From an uncultured Muribaculaceae bacterium (lineage in GTDB: Bacteria > Bacteroidota > Bacteroidia > Bacteroidales > Muribaculaceae), in contig CAMWLY010000012.1 of the NCBI GenBank assembly GCA_947175145.1, positions 1-37,303 of the forward strand: 37,303 nt of DNA, given 5' to 3'. The notes beneath the pieces were generated by a model. It was not told the DNA's origin and searched no databases. It worked only from the letters and a program-made list of their open reading frames with translations. The position numbers were made by a program, and so were the translations under genes. Of this stretch, positions 5,665 to 11,173 are shown one piece after another; within the stretch, counting starts at the first letter, position 1; every line of letters begins with the position of its first letter.

Positions 5665-6334
5665 TTGGTTTTAGTTTTTGGGTAAATCTTTCTGACTTAA
5701 GGCGGCTTCTGATGGTAGCTATCAAGTGCTGCGAGGCATCTGAGAAATCCCGGTGTGGACGCCGGGCTGTCAGCTCCCATTCGTTGATCACATCGGCGGC
5801 CATGGTTTTTAATTTTTCATACTCAATTCCCAGATTTTTGCAAAGAGCCTCCAGAGAAGCTTCCCGGCTTTTTTCAAAAAATTGATTGAAAAATTCTTCA
5901 CGCGCGCACGCGCGCGGTGTGAGAGTTATATTATTTCTATATTCTATATAACTGGTCGTTTGCCGGTCACTTGTTGGTCGTTCGTTGGTCGTTGGCTGGT
6001 CGCTTCCAAAATTTTCGCCTTGATAACGCTCATAGTTATTGAGAGTTATCACACTTCCTTGCTTGGTCGTTTTTAGCGAAATCTCAAAAGTTACTTTCAT
6101 TCGTGATAAGCATGTTCTGATTGTGCGCTCCGATAGTCCTGTCTCTTTGCTTAATTCCTCTCTCGATGTAATGACCACACCGCGCCCATAGACCGCACCC
6201 TTATACTTGAATGGCTTGTAACTCGCTTTGAGCAGCAGGTGCACAAACACCACTAGCATATTCGGTTCTCTGAACCACTCCCAGTCCTGAAGCTTATGGT
6301 AAAGCTTCACCCAGCTGCCTTTATTCTCCATCAT
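5573..6334 (-). CDS. DnaD-like replication initiator
   Basis: The start is taken at MMENKGSWVKLYHKL (6334), because AAGGAGG lies just before it and the ATG overlaps the upstream TGA. Further-upstream frame sequence lies inside the zinc-finger gene. The N-terminal 110 residues form a winged-helix domain (EELSKETGLSERTIRTCLSR), as in phage replication initiators. A low-complexity Thr/Arg/Ser linker follows, then a helical C-terminal region (ALCKNLGIEYEKLKTMAAD) of DnaD type. It probably binds the phage origin and recruits the DnaC-like loader encoded next. Confidence 0.75.
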   Translation of the reverse strand: MMENKGSWVKLYHKLQDWEWFREPNMLVVFVHLLLKASYKPFKYKGAVYGRGVVITSREELSKETGLSERTIRTCLSRMKVTFEISLKTTKQGSVITLNNYERYQGENFGSDQPTTNERPTSDRQTTSYIEYRNNITLTPRACAREEFFNQFFEKSREASLEALCKNLGIEYEKLKTMAADVINEWELTARRPHRDFSDASQHLIATIRSRLKSERFTQKLKPNGTSEKKDRFSERRGTETAARTAEDYAQSF

Positions 6335-6573
6335 TGCGCCTCCTTTCTGCGGCTTCTGCCATGTAATTTTGGACCCGGGCATTTGGTGCACCATAGCCAC
6401 CCTTCTAGCGATTTGAATCCATATTCATGATATAGCCGGATTCTCTCTTCATTCATCTTCTCTCCTTTAATCCTGGCTATATCCTTGGTCGCTATCTCGG
6501 TTCTGCGGTCGCACCAGTGGCACCTGAATACATAAACCTTCGGGCGTCTCAATCTTCGCGCTAACTGTCCCAT
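6331..6573 (-). CDS. Small zinc-finger phage protein
   Basis: An 80-residue basic protein with two Cys pairs, CHWC (about residues 18-21) and CTKC (62-65), separated by a helical linker. The N-terminus is rich in Arg (RRLRRPK) and so is the C-terminus (HGRSRRKEAQ). The layout suggests a zinc-bound nucleic-acid-binding domain; the exact role is unknown. It starts 1 bp after the DUF1064 stop and overlaps the initiator's start. Confidence 0.65.
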   Translation of the reverse strand: MGQLARRLRRPKVYVFRCHWCDRRTEIATKDIARIKGEKMNEERIRLYHEYGFKSLEGWLWCTKCPGPKLHGRSRRKEAQ

Positions 6574-6574
6574 C

Positions 6575-6958
6575 TCAAGTTTCCTTTATGATGATTCCAT
6601 AGATATGGCGCATCAACTTGCGCTTTATCTTGTAGACCTCGGTTTTCATGCCCTTTACATCTTCGACTATCAATTTCCCGGTATCGGCAAGATGATATAC
6701 AAAATCGGCTATATAGCTGACTCCATGCTCCTGGATTTTGCCATTCTTATCCAGCATCGGAGGCACCAGTTCAAACCTAACCTGTCGCTGCAGGTCGTAA
6801 ATCCGGCCGGCTCGCTCCTGAACCATCAGCGCCAGCCCGCGCCGCTTCTCCTTGAGCGAATCGTAGCCATCAACACGGCAATTGCCATATTTTGAGCGTT
6901 TGGTCGGTTGGCGCGTCCGTAGTTGCTTAACCGCGGCATTAAATTGCGCTGCTGTCAT
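6575..6958 (-). CDS. DUF1064 phage endonuclease-like protein
   Basis: The preferred start is MTAAQFNAAVKQLRTRQ (6958), 1 bp after the integrase stop, giving 127 residues. A longer frame would run into the integrase. The family pattern is seen as KYGNCRVDGYDSLKEKRR near residue 22, then an acidic-hydrophobic block YIADFVYHL, then IVEDVKGMKTEVYKIKRKL. This matches DUF1064 proteins, predicted restriction-endonuclease-fold or Holliday-junction-resolvase-like phage enzymes, with D, E and the following V-K as likely active-site residues. It probably acts in phage recombination or replication. Confidence 0.8.
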   Translation of the reverse strand: MTAAQFNAAVKQLRTRQPTKRSKYGNCRVDGYDSLKEKRRGLALMVQERAGRIYDLQRQVRFELVPPMLDKNGKIQEHGVSYIADFVYHLADTGKLIVEDVKGMKTEVYKIKRKLMRHIYGIIIKET

Positions 6959-6959
6959 T

Positions 6960-7919
6960 TTATTTCTCTCCATACGATTGAAATTTAATCTTGCTAAGTG
7001 TTTCAAATGCTTTCTTCATAGACTTTCGCTTCTGGTCCTCGCTCGGGTGCACATACATATCCATGGTTATTGTCACACTGGAGTGTCCGAGCATACGGCT
7101 GGCAGCCGTGATCTCACACCCTGAGCCGACCAGAATTGTCGCGAATGTATGGCGCAAGCCGTGAAATGAAACCTTATCCTTTACCTTTATTGCCGAGATA
7201 TACCGGTTAAATGCCTTTCGCACACCCTCGGCGGTCACCGGCATAGAGCCACCTCCGATCACATAGACAGCCTCCGGGTGCTTCAGCCGATAGGCCCGAA
7301 GTGCATCGCGCACCTGGGGCAGTAGCGGCACCGTGCGATAAGCATTGTTAGTTTTCGGTTCGGTGGTCAATATCCGCTTGCCACCGATATAGTGATAGCG
7401 TGCTTGCCGGCGCACCGTGATGCTCGGTGAGCTGCCTCGCAGCTTCAGATCCTCCCAGTGCAGCCCGCAAACCTCCGAGATGCGTAACCCGGTGGTCATG
7501 CTGATCAGAGCCGGCAGCATCTCCCAGTGACCTCCGCCCATATCGGCAAGTATCGAGGCAAACAGCAGCCGGTGATCTTCCAAACTAAGCACCTCCTTCT
7601 CCCGGCAGCGGGCTTCCGACCACCGCAACCGCAAATTCAGCGGCCTTACCGTGTCCTGAATCGTAGATGCAAATTTTATGATGTCGAGCATACGCTGCAC
7701 CCGCTGTTTTACCGTTGATACCTTATGACCGGCTTCAATCAGATCCTCCTTCATGGCATACACATCGCGCGCGCTGATGGCTTCAACCGGAGTGTCACCA
7801 AATCGCTTCTCAAGCTGTCGGGCATGACTGCCATACATTCTCCAGGTCGAAAGGCTGCAAGTCAGATGTATGTCATCAAGCCATTCACGACAGGCTTCTC
7901 TTACGGTCATATTTTTCAT
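6960..7919 (-). CDS. int: Tyrosine recombinase, phage integrase
   Basis: A 319-residue integrase with an N-terminal SAM-like core-binding domain (about 1-100) and a catalytic domain. Catalytic residues are visible: Arg146 in TGLRISEV, Lys189 in EPKT, His253 and Arg256 in HGLRHTF, His279 in LGHSS and Tyr289 in MDMYVH. It should integrate and excise the element. It is first in the leftward early operon and about 3.2 kb from the host junction, so it is not directly beside the attachment site. A strong dyad (7954-7980) and repeats of ATTATCAG lie upstream, a probable operator. Confidence 0.95.
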   Translation of the reverse strand: MKNMTVREACREWLDDIHLTCSLSTWRMYGSHARQLEKRFGDTPVEAISARDVYAMKEDLIEAGHKVSTVKQRVQRMLDIIKFASTIQDTVRPLNLRLRWSEARCREKEVLSLEDHRLLFASILADMGGGHWEMLPALISMTTGLRISEVCGLHWEDLKLRGSSPSITVRRQARYHYIGGKRILTTEPKTNNAYRTVPLLPQVRDALRAYRLKHPEAVYVIGGGSMPVTAEGVRKAFNRYISAIKVKDKVSFHGLRHTFATILVGSGCEITAASRMLGHSSVTITMDMYVHPSEDQKRKSMKKAFETLSKIKFQSYGEK

Positions 7920-7953
7920 GCAATTTTCAGAATCAATTATCAGCGAGTTACGC

Positions 7954-7980
7954 GTTCTGATAATATAGAATTATCAGAAC
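7954..7980. promoter_or_regulatory. Perfect 11-bp dyad upstream of the integrase
   Basis: GTTCTGATAAT and ATTATCAGAAC flank a 5-bp centre, ATAGA. A further half-site, ATTATCAG, lies at 7936-7943. The site is 35-61 bp before the integrase start, so it is placed to control int and the early operon, or to serve as an integrase or excisionase arm site. Confidence 0.65.
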
Positions 7981-8002
7981 CGATAAACCTCTCTCTGTCA
8001 GC

Positions 8003-8042
8003 GAAAAGAGGGGGTGCGGTTTTTGGCACTTTTTGCACCCAT
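8003..8042 (-). terminator. Possible terminator after the small membrane protein
   Basis: Just past the stop at 8043, on the minus strand, GGGTGC and GCACCC flank a 17-base A-rich loop, followed by CCCTCTTTTC. It is weak but well placed. Confidence 0.4.
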
Positions 8043-8222
8043 TCAGATTCTGCCTTTTTTGAGCAGTTTTGAGCCCAGTTCAAGCACTCCGATTATCCCC
8101 CCCAGGGCGCATACTTTTGCTACCATAAAAGCACTCAGCGAGTAGTCTTCCATCTCAGCGCCGGCTATGGCGAGCATAAGCACCAGCGCGCCCGCAAGCA
8201 GGCTTCTGATTATAGTTTTCAT
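8043..8222 (-). CDS. Small membrane protein (59 aa)
   Basis: The start at 8222 (MKTIIRSLLAGALVLMLAIAG) is chosen because the longer frame runs through the GC-rich RNA-like hairpin. There are two hydrophobic segments, about residues 5-22 and 33-50, and the C-terminus is basic (KLLKKGRI). Size and topology resemble small phage holin-like or exclusion proteins, but the position next to the integrase rather than a lysis module argues against a holin. Its function is unknown. It begins about 20 bp after the tRNA-like hairpin. Confidence 0.55.
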   Translation of the reverse strand: MKTIIRSLLAGALVLMLAIAGAEMEDYSLSAFMVAKVCALGGIIGVLELGSKLLKKGRI

Positions 8223-8243
8223 AATGCAAAATAATTTAGTATA

Positions 8244-8370
8244 GGTGCCCCGCCGGGGAGTCGAACCCCGGCGTCTCGATGGCCACACTTATAAACCAAT
8301 AGCAGCAGCTTGAAAAATCAACAATAACAATTTACCCAATTACCATCGAGACCCCACCTGTCGGGGCGTT
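8244..8370 (-). ncRNA. Candidate tRNA-like structured RNA
   Basis: On the minus strand a T-arm look-alike (5-bp stem 8266-8270 with 8254-8258, 7-base loop TTCGACT) is followed by seven bases, an A and CC, exactly the 3' geometry of a tRNA. Six of these seven bases (8247-8252) can pair with 8362-8367. Between them, 8343-8352 and 8273-8282 form a perfect 10-bp helix closing a 60-base loop. A normal D-arm and anticodon arm are absent, and the tmRNA 5' consensus is not seen. It may be a tRNA mimic, a tRNA remnant used in integration, or a regulatory RNA. Confidence 0.4.
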
Positions 8371-8526
8371 TCGGGGTCTGATGCCTCCCGGCAGCTCGCC
8401 CCATACTAATGAAGATTGTCGTAAAACTTACATCTGAAAAAAACACTATATGCTTATAAAAGCAGAAATCAGTTGTGCAAAATAGATTGATTTCGGAGCT
8501 CTCTTGCTCCGGGTGTCTGTCGCAGA
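8371..8526. other. Non-coding stretch with hairpins
   Basis: No ORF is convincing here. A 6-bp hairpin, CGGAGC with GCTCCG (8494-8511), lies just past the stop of the excisionase-like gene and may terminate it on the minus strand. A second dyad, AGACCCC with GGGGTCT (8372-8378 with 8349-8355), is an alternative fold to part of the RNA-like structure. Confidence 0.45.
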
Positions 8527-8886
8527 TTAACCCATATCGTTTTTCGGTCTTCGCTTGCCGTAATAGCCCAGGCCATTCACTCCGGCATTCTTGAAAGCGA
8601 AATTCAGGTCGTTTTTGCAGAATATCCACTTTTCGCCCACCTTGCGGCCTGCAAGCTGAGGGGCGTGATCGCGCACCCATTCCTTGCTGAAGCCATATCG
8701 CTCGCTCACCTGCTCCACATTCAGAATTTCATCTGTAGCGAAGCCGATACCCTCGAGCACCTTATCCACAATCTTATCGGCCACCTTGCTCAGGATCTTC
8801 TCGCCGAGCTTTCTGGTGATAGCCTCCGTGAGCTTGTTCATATCGGTTTGTGCCAACCGATAGGTCTGAATGGATTGTACTGCCAT
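8527..8886 (-). CDS. Excisionase-like helix-turn-helix protein
   Basis: A 119-residue protein. The N-terminal half is helical (ITRKLGEKILSKVADKIVDK). The C-terminal part, from about residue 54, reads ILNVEQVSERYGFSKEWVRD and then KVGEKWIF, a typical excisionase/MerR-type winged helix (helix-turn-helix, then the wing 'K-V-G-x-x-W'). It lies between the Cro-like gene and the integrase, where excisionases and directionality factors are usually found. It may bend attachment-site DNA or regulate int; which of these cannot be told from the sequence. Confidence 0.7.
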   Translation of the reverse strand: MAVQSIQTYRLAQTDMNKLTEAITRKLGEKILSKVADKIVDKVLEGIGFATDEILNVEQVSERYGFSKEWVRDHAPQLAGRKVGEKWIFCKNDLNFAFKNAGVNGLGYYGKRRPKNDMG

Positions 8887-8904
8887 AATGCTGATTTTTG
8901 ATGG

Positions 8905-9123
8905 TTATCGAACTCGTGGGAATAATTCTTCGGGGGTTGTGCCGAAATGCTCGGCAAGCACACTTTGAGTCAGAGCATCCGGCTCAGTGGCCCCTGACAG
9001 CCATCGGCGGACTGCCGGTTCGCTTTTCTTGGTCACCTCTATCACTTCGAGGATAAAAGCAGTGGCCGGGGCTACCGGCTTCTGCTGCTTCTTGGCATTC
9101 TGATATAGTTCTATCAGTGTCAT
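8905..9123 (-). CDS. Cro-like regulator
   Basis: A 72-residue protein with a predicted helix-turn-helix (FILEVIEVTKKSEPAVRRWL, then a turn, then LTQSVLAEHFGTTPEELF). It is divergent from the CI-like repressor across a 125-bp switch region and is first in the leftward transcript, so it occupies the Cro position of a lambdoid-type switch. The small size and lack of any second domain fit. The role is inferred from context. Confidence 0.65.
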   Translation of the reverse strand: MTLIELYQNAKKQQKPVAPATAFILEVIEVTKKSEPAVRRWLSGATEPDALTQSVLAEHFGTTPEELFPRVR

Positions 9124-9129
9124 ATTCTA

Positions 9130-9160
9130 TTGTTTTATTTGTAGTTTGCGATTATATTTG
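9130..9160 (+). promoter_or_regulatory. Repressor promoter, rightward
   Basis: TTG (9130-9132) and -7 box TATATTTG (9153-9160) are separated by exactly 20 bp. Transcription would start near 9167 and run to the CI-like gene at 9249. Confidence 0.65.
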
Positions 9161-9184
9161 CGATAGGTTTTTGCTATCGTGCTG

Positions 9185-9215
9185 CAAATATAAATACGAT
9201 ATTCAATATGTGCAA
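9185..9215 (-). promoter_or_regulatory. Cro/early promoter, leftward
   Basis: On the minus strand TTG (9213-9215) and TATATTTG (9185-9192) are separated by 20 bp. Transcription would start near 9178 and run left into the Cro-like gene. It faces the rightward promoter, with the dyad CGATAG...CTATCG (9161-9179) between the two -7 boxes. Confidence 0.65.
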
Positions 9216-9228
9216 TATCATATTGAAT
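9201..9228. promoter_or_regulatory. 10-bp operator dyad
   Basis: ATTCAATATG and CATATTGAAT are perfect inverted repeats around 8 bp. The site overlaps the -33 element of the leftward promoter and ends 20 bp before the repressor start. This fits a repressor site that shuts off the early transcript. Confidence 0.65.
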
Positions 9229-9248
9229 AATTAACATCTATTAACACT

Positions 9249-9710
9249 ATGGAATTAAAAGAACGTATTGCTGCACTATTGAAATATTCTCAAAAGAATA
9301 TTTCTGAATTTTCTCGCTTTGTTGGATTTAGAACTCCTCAAGCAGTGCGCGAATTAATTAAAGGGAATACTAAATCTCTTTCAGAAATTGCATATAGCAA
9401 GATCATCTCAGCATTCCCCGAAATAAACCAAGATTGGCTATTGACCGGTGAAGGCGAAATGCTGCGCAGCAATGGAGCGGACATAGAAAATTATACTGCC
9501 AGCGGCTCGCAAGCCGTGGCAGCACGAAATGTGGAAACCATAAACCAAACTCAAACCGGCGATGCAGCCCTCATCGAGCAGATGAAGCAGCGTATCGCCA
9601 CACTCGAAAACCAACTCCGGGATAAGGAAACTATAATTGATCTTCTGAAAAAAATATCATCGACCGCGCAACCCAACCACGCCGCCGATGACTCCGACCC
9701 AACCCACTAA
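9249..9710 (+). CDS. CI-like phage repressor without peptidase domain
   Basis: A 153-residue protein. Residues 1-75 form a helix-turn-helix domain of Bacteroidetes phage repressor type, with FSRFVGFRTPQAVRELIKG and the usual ending INQDWLLTGEGEML. The C-terminal third is a coiled coil (ALIEQMKQRIATLENQLRDK). The S24/LexA-type peptidase domain found in many CI repressors is absent, so release by RecA-driven self-cleavage is not expected. The last 36 bases plus the stop lie within the first 45-bp direct repeat. The cargo gene starts 13 bp downstream and is probably cotranscribed. Confidence 0.8.
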   Translation: MELKERIAALLKYSQKNISEFSRFVGFRTPQAVRELIKGNTKSLSEIAYSKIISAFPEINQDWLLTGEGEMLRSNGADIENYTASGSQAVAARNVETINQTQTGDAALIEQMKQRIATLENQLRDKETIIDLLKKISSTAQPNHAADDSDPTH

Positions 9711-9717
9711 TTAACCC
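9673..9717 (+). repeat. 45-bp perfect direct repeat, copy 1
   Basis: This copy covers the last 12 codons and stop of the CI-like repressor and 7 bases beyond. It is identical to 11030-11074. The two copies are 1357 bp apart and enclose the STAS-GHKL and STAS-like genes. Confidence 0.95.
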
Positions 9718-9723
9718 GGCAAA

Positions 9724-10650
9724 GTGACCCATAATCATGTACAACACATACTAATTCCTCACGCGGTTGCTGATGATAGAATCGGAAGCATCTTTAACCA
9801 TGTGTTTCAGATTCTGGCCAAAACAGAAGAGGTTTTGGCCGATGGGAATGCGTCTGTAGTTTGGGACTTCGAGCGCTGCGAATTTCTTCACCCTTTTTAT
9901 GTGGCGGCTCTCGGTGTACTCAAATCTCGGTATCCGAACATGATTTATGTGGAAGGTTGTAACCCAATTCTGGGCGGATATTTAGAAGCTGTTCATTTCC
10001 ACGAACCTCTAAAATTAGGCTTGCTTTCGGGTCAAAATTTATGGAATCTTTACAATGATCGTTCCTATCTCCCTATTTGTGCGTTTGATCCGAGAAATGA
10101 AAATATATCGCTCAACGCTCAGACTATGATTCAGAATGTCCTGAAAAGCCAAATTGGCAGGCATCCGCTGATACATCAAGTAATTTCCTTGCTAATGGCC
10201 GAATTGATAGACAACATAACCGACCACTCAAAAAGTCCGTTAGGATACATATTTTGTCAGAGATTGAAACAAAGGCAAGCGTTATATCTATACATAGGTG
10301 ATGCCGGACAATCGGTGTATTCATCTTATGCTACCGATGCAAGATATAGTCACCTGCTTTCAAATCTCGAATCGTCTGCACTTAAACTTGCTATGAGTGG
10401 CAAATCAACCAAAAATCGCCCGGAAGCTGAGAATCGAGGGTATGGCATATCGAAATCGAGAAGCCTGATAGTCGATGGTCTTGGCGGGGCTTTCTTTATG
10501 CTTTCGGGGAATGCTTTTTTCAGGCATGATGCTAATTCTGAAATAATAGTAGATTTACCTGAAAGTATACGTTGGGACGGTACTGTCATTCTTATGGAAA
10601 TCCCTCTTAACAAGGTTGATAACCTGAATATATATGATTATATTAGCTGA
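9724..10650 (+). CDS. STAS-like / GHKL ATPase fusion protein
   Basis: A 308-residue protein starting at GTG; no ATG fits upstream of the conserved part. Residues about 40-90 resemble a STAS fold (SVVWDFERCEFLHPFYVAAL). Residues about 145-300 are a GHKL ATPase. The N box has Glu160, Asp163, Asn164 and His168 (AELIDNITDHS), the G1 box is GDAGQS (Asp193, Gly195) and the G2 box is RGYGIS (238-243). There is no phosphoacceptor His domain or membrane span, so it resembles an anti-sigma-type kinase more than a sensor kinase. It pairs with the STAS-like gene next door and sits between 45-bp direct repeats as phage cargo. Defence or lysogenic conversion are possible roles, not shown. Confidence 0.75.
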   Translation: MTHNHVQHILIPHAVADDRIGSIFNHVFQILAKTEEVLADGNASVVWDFERCEFLHPFYVAALGVLKSRYPNMIYVEGCNPILGGYLEAVHFHEPLKLGLLSGQNLWNLYNDRSYLPICAFDPRNENISLNAQTMIQNVLKSQIGRHPLIHQVISLLMAELIDNITDHSKSPLGYIFCQRLKQRQALYLYIGDAGQSVYSSYATDARYSHLLSNLESSALKLAMSGKSTKNRPEAENRGYGISKSRSLIVDGLGGAFFMLSGNAFFRHDANSEIIVDLPESIRWDGTVILMEIPLNKVDNLNIYDYIS

Positions 10651-10670
10651 TAACACTTAGACTTAAAGCT

Positions 10671-11015
10671 ATGAATACAATTAGAGTAACATCTGTAATA
10701 GGACCCGATATAAGAACGAGATTATTCTTCAGGAAGCATATTGATGATATTATGTCAAGGAATAATCCTTATGTGATATTTGATTTCAGCGGAGTTGAAT
10801 TTATCTCACGCTCGGTGGCAGATGAAATATTCAACATTCAGTTGGATTATAACCGCATTAAGATTATGGGTCTTGAGGGCGATGTGAAGAAAATGTATGA
10901 GGTGGTTCGCCAAGGTCGCATATCTCCTCGCAGATATCCGGATTCAAATATCACCACCATTCGTCTGCACAACATGGAGGAATTAAATAACTATTTTGGA
11001 AATGCAACATGGTGA
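10671..11015 (+). CDS. STAS-like (DUF4325-type) protein
   Basis: A 114-residue protein with the core YVIFDFSGVEFISRSVADEI (about residues 34-53), which matches the beta-strand, loop, helix of STAS-like DUF4325 proteins. The Ser after the Ile in 'EFIS' is at the place where anti-anti-sigma factors are phosphorylated. It lies 20 bp after the STAS-GHKL gene. By analogy with SpoIIAA/SpoIIAB or RsbV/RsbW it may be bound and phosphorylated by that ATPase. The partner that the pair controls is not visible. The second 45-bp repeat begins 15 bp after its stop. Confidence 0.7.
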   Translation: MNTIRVTSVIGPDIRTRLFFRKHIDDIMSRNNPYVIFDFSGVEFISRSVADEIFNIQLDYNRIKIMGLEGDVKKMYEVVRQGRISPRRYPDSNITTIRLHNMEELNNYFGNATW

Positions 11016-11029
11016 AAATATCAGGGGAA

Positions 11030-11074
11030 CCAACCACGCCGCCGATGACTCCGACCCAACCCACTAATTAACCC
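11030..11074 (+). repeat. 45-bp perfect direct repeat, copy 2
   Basis: Identical to 9673-9717. In the same frame it would again read ...HAADDSDPTH and stop, so it looks like the original 3' end of the repressor gene, moved away when the cargo entered. It ends about 126 bp before the host junction. Confidence 0.95.
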
Positions 11075-11173
11075 CCGGGATACCCCTGAATAACCCCGAA
11101 AAAGATAGAAAAGTATTACATATTTGCAACACCTCCAATTCTGAAATTAGTCTAACAAATTGAGAACCTGAAA
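11075..11173. other. Terminal non-coding part of the element
   Basis: No ORF or clear terminator is seen. The stretch lies between the second 45-bp repeat and the truncated ABC-F gene and should contain integrase arm sites. Short repeats of the type CTGAAATTA (11141-11149 and 11168-11176) and AATTCTGAAATTAGT are candidates. Confidence 0.4.

Noticed and set aside
8246-8290. Ordinary tRNA gene
   Set aside because: Only the T-arm and 3' acceptor strand are tRNA-like. No D-arm, anticodon arm or nearby 5' acceptor strand fits a standard tRNA.
8318-8680. Leftward 120-codon frame overlapping the excisionase-like gene
   Set aside because: It is an off-frame reading that runs through the GC-rich hairpins. 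The 8527-8886 frame has a clear winged-helix motif.
11009-11071. 20-codon ORF overlapping the STAS gene's stop
   Set aside because: It has no conserved features and mostly translates the 45-bp repeat in another frame.
9673-11074. Composite transposon or insertion sequence
   Set aside because: There is no transposase and there are no terminal inverted repeats. The 45-bp repeats are far longer than a target-site duplication.
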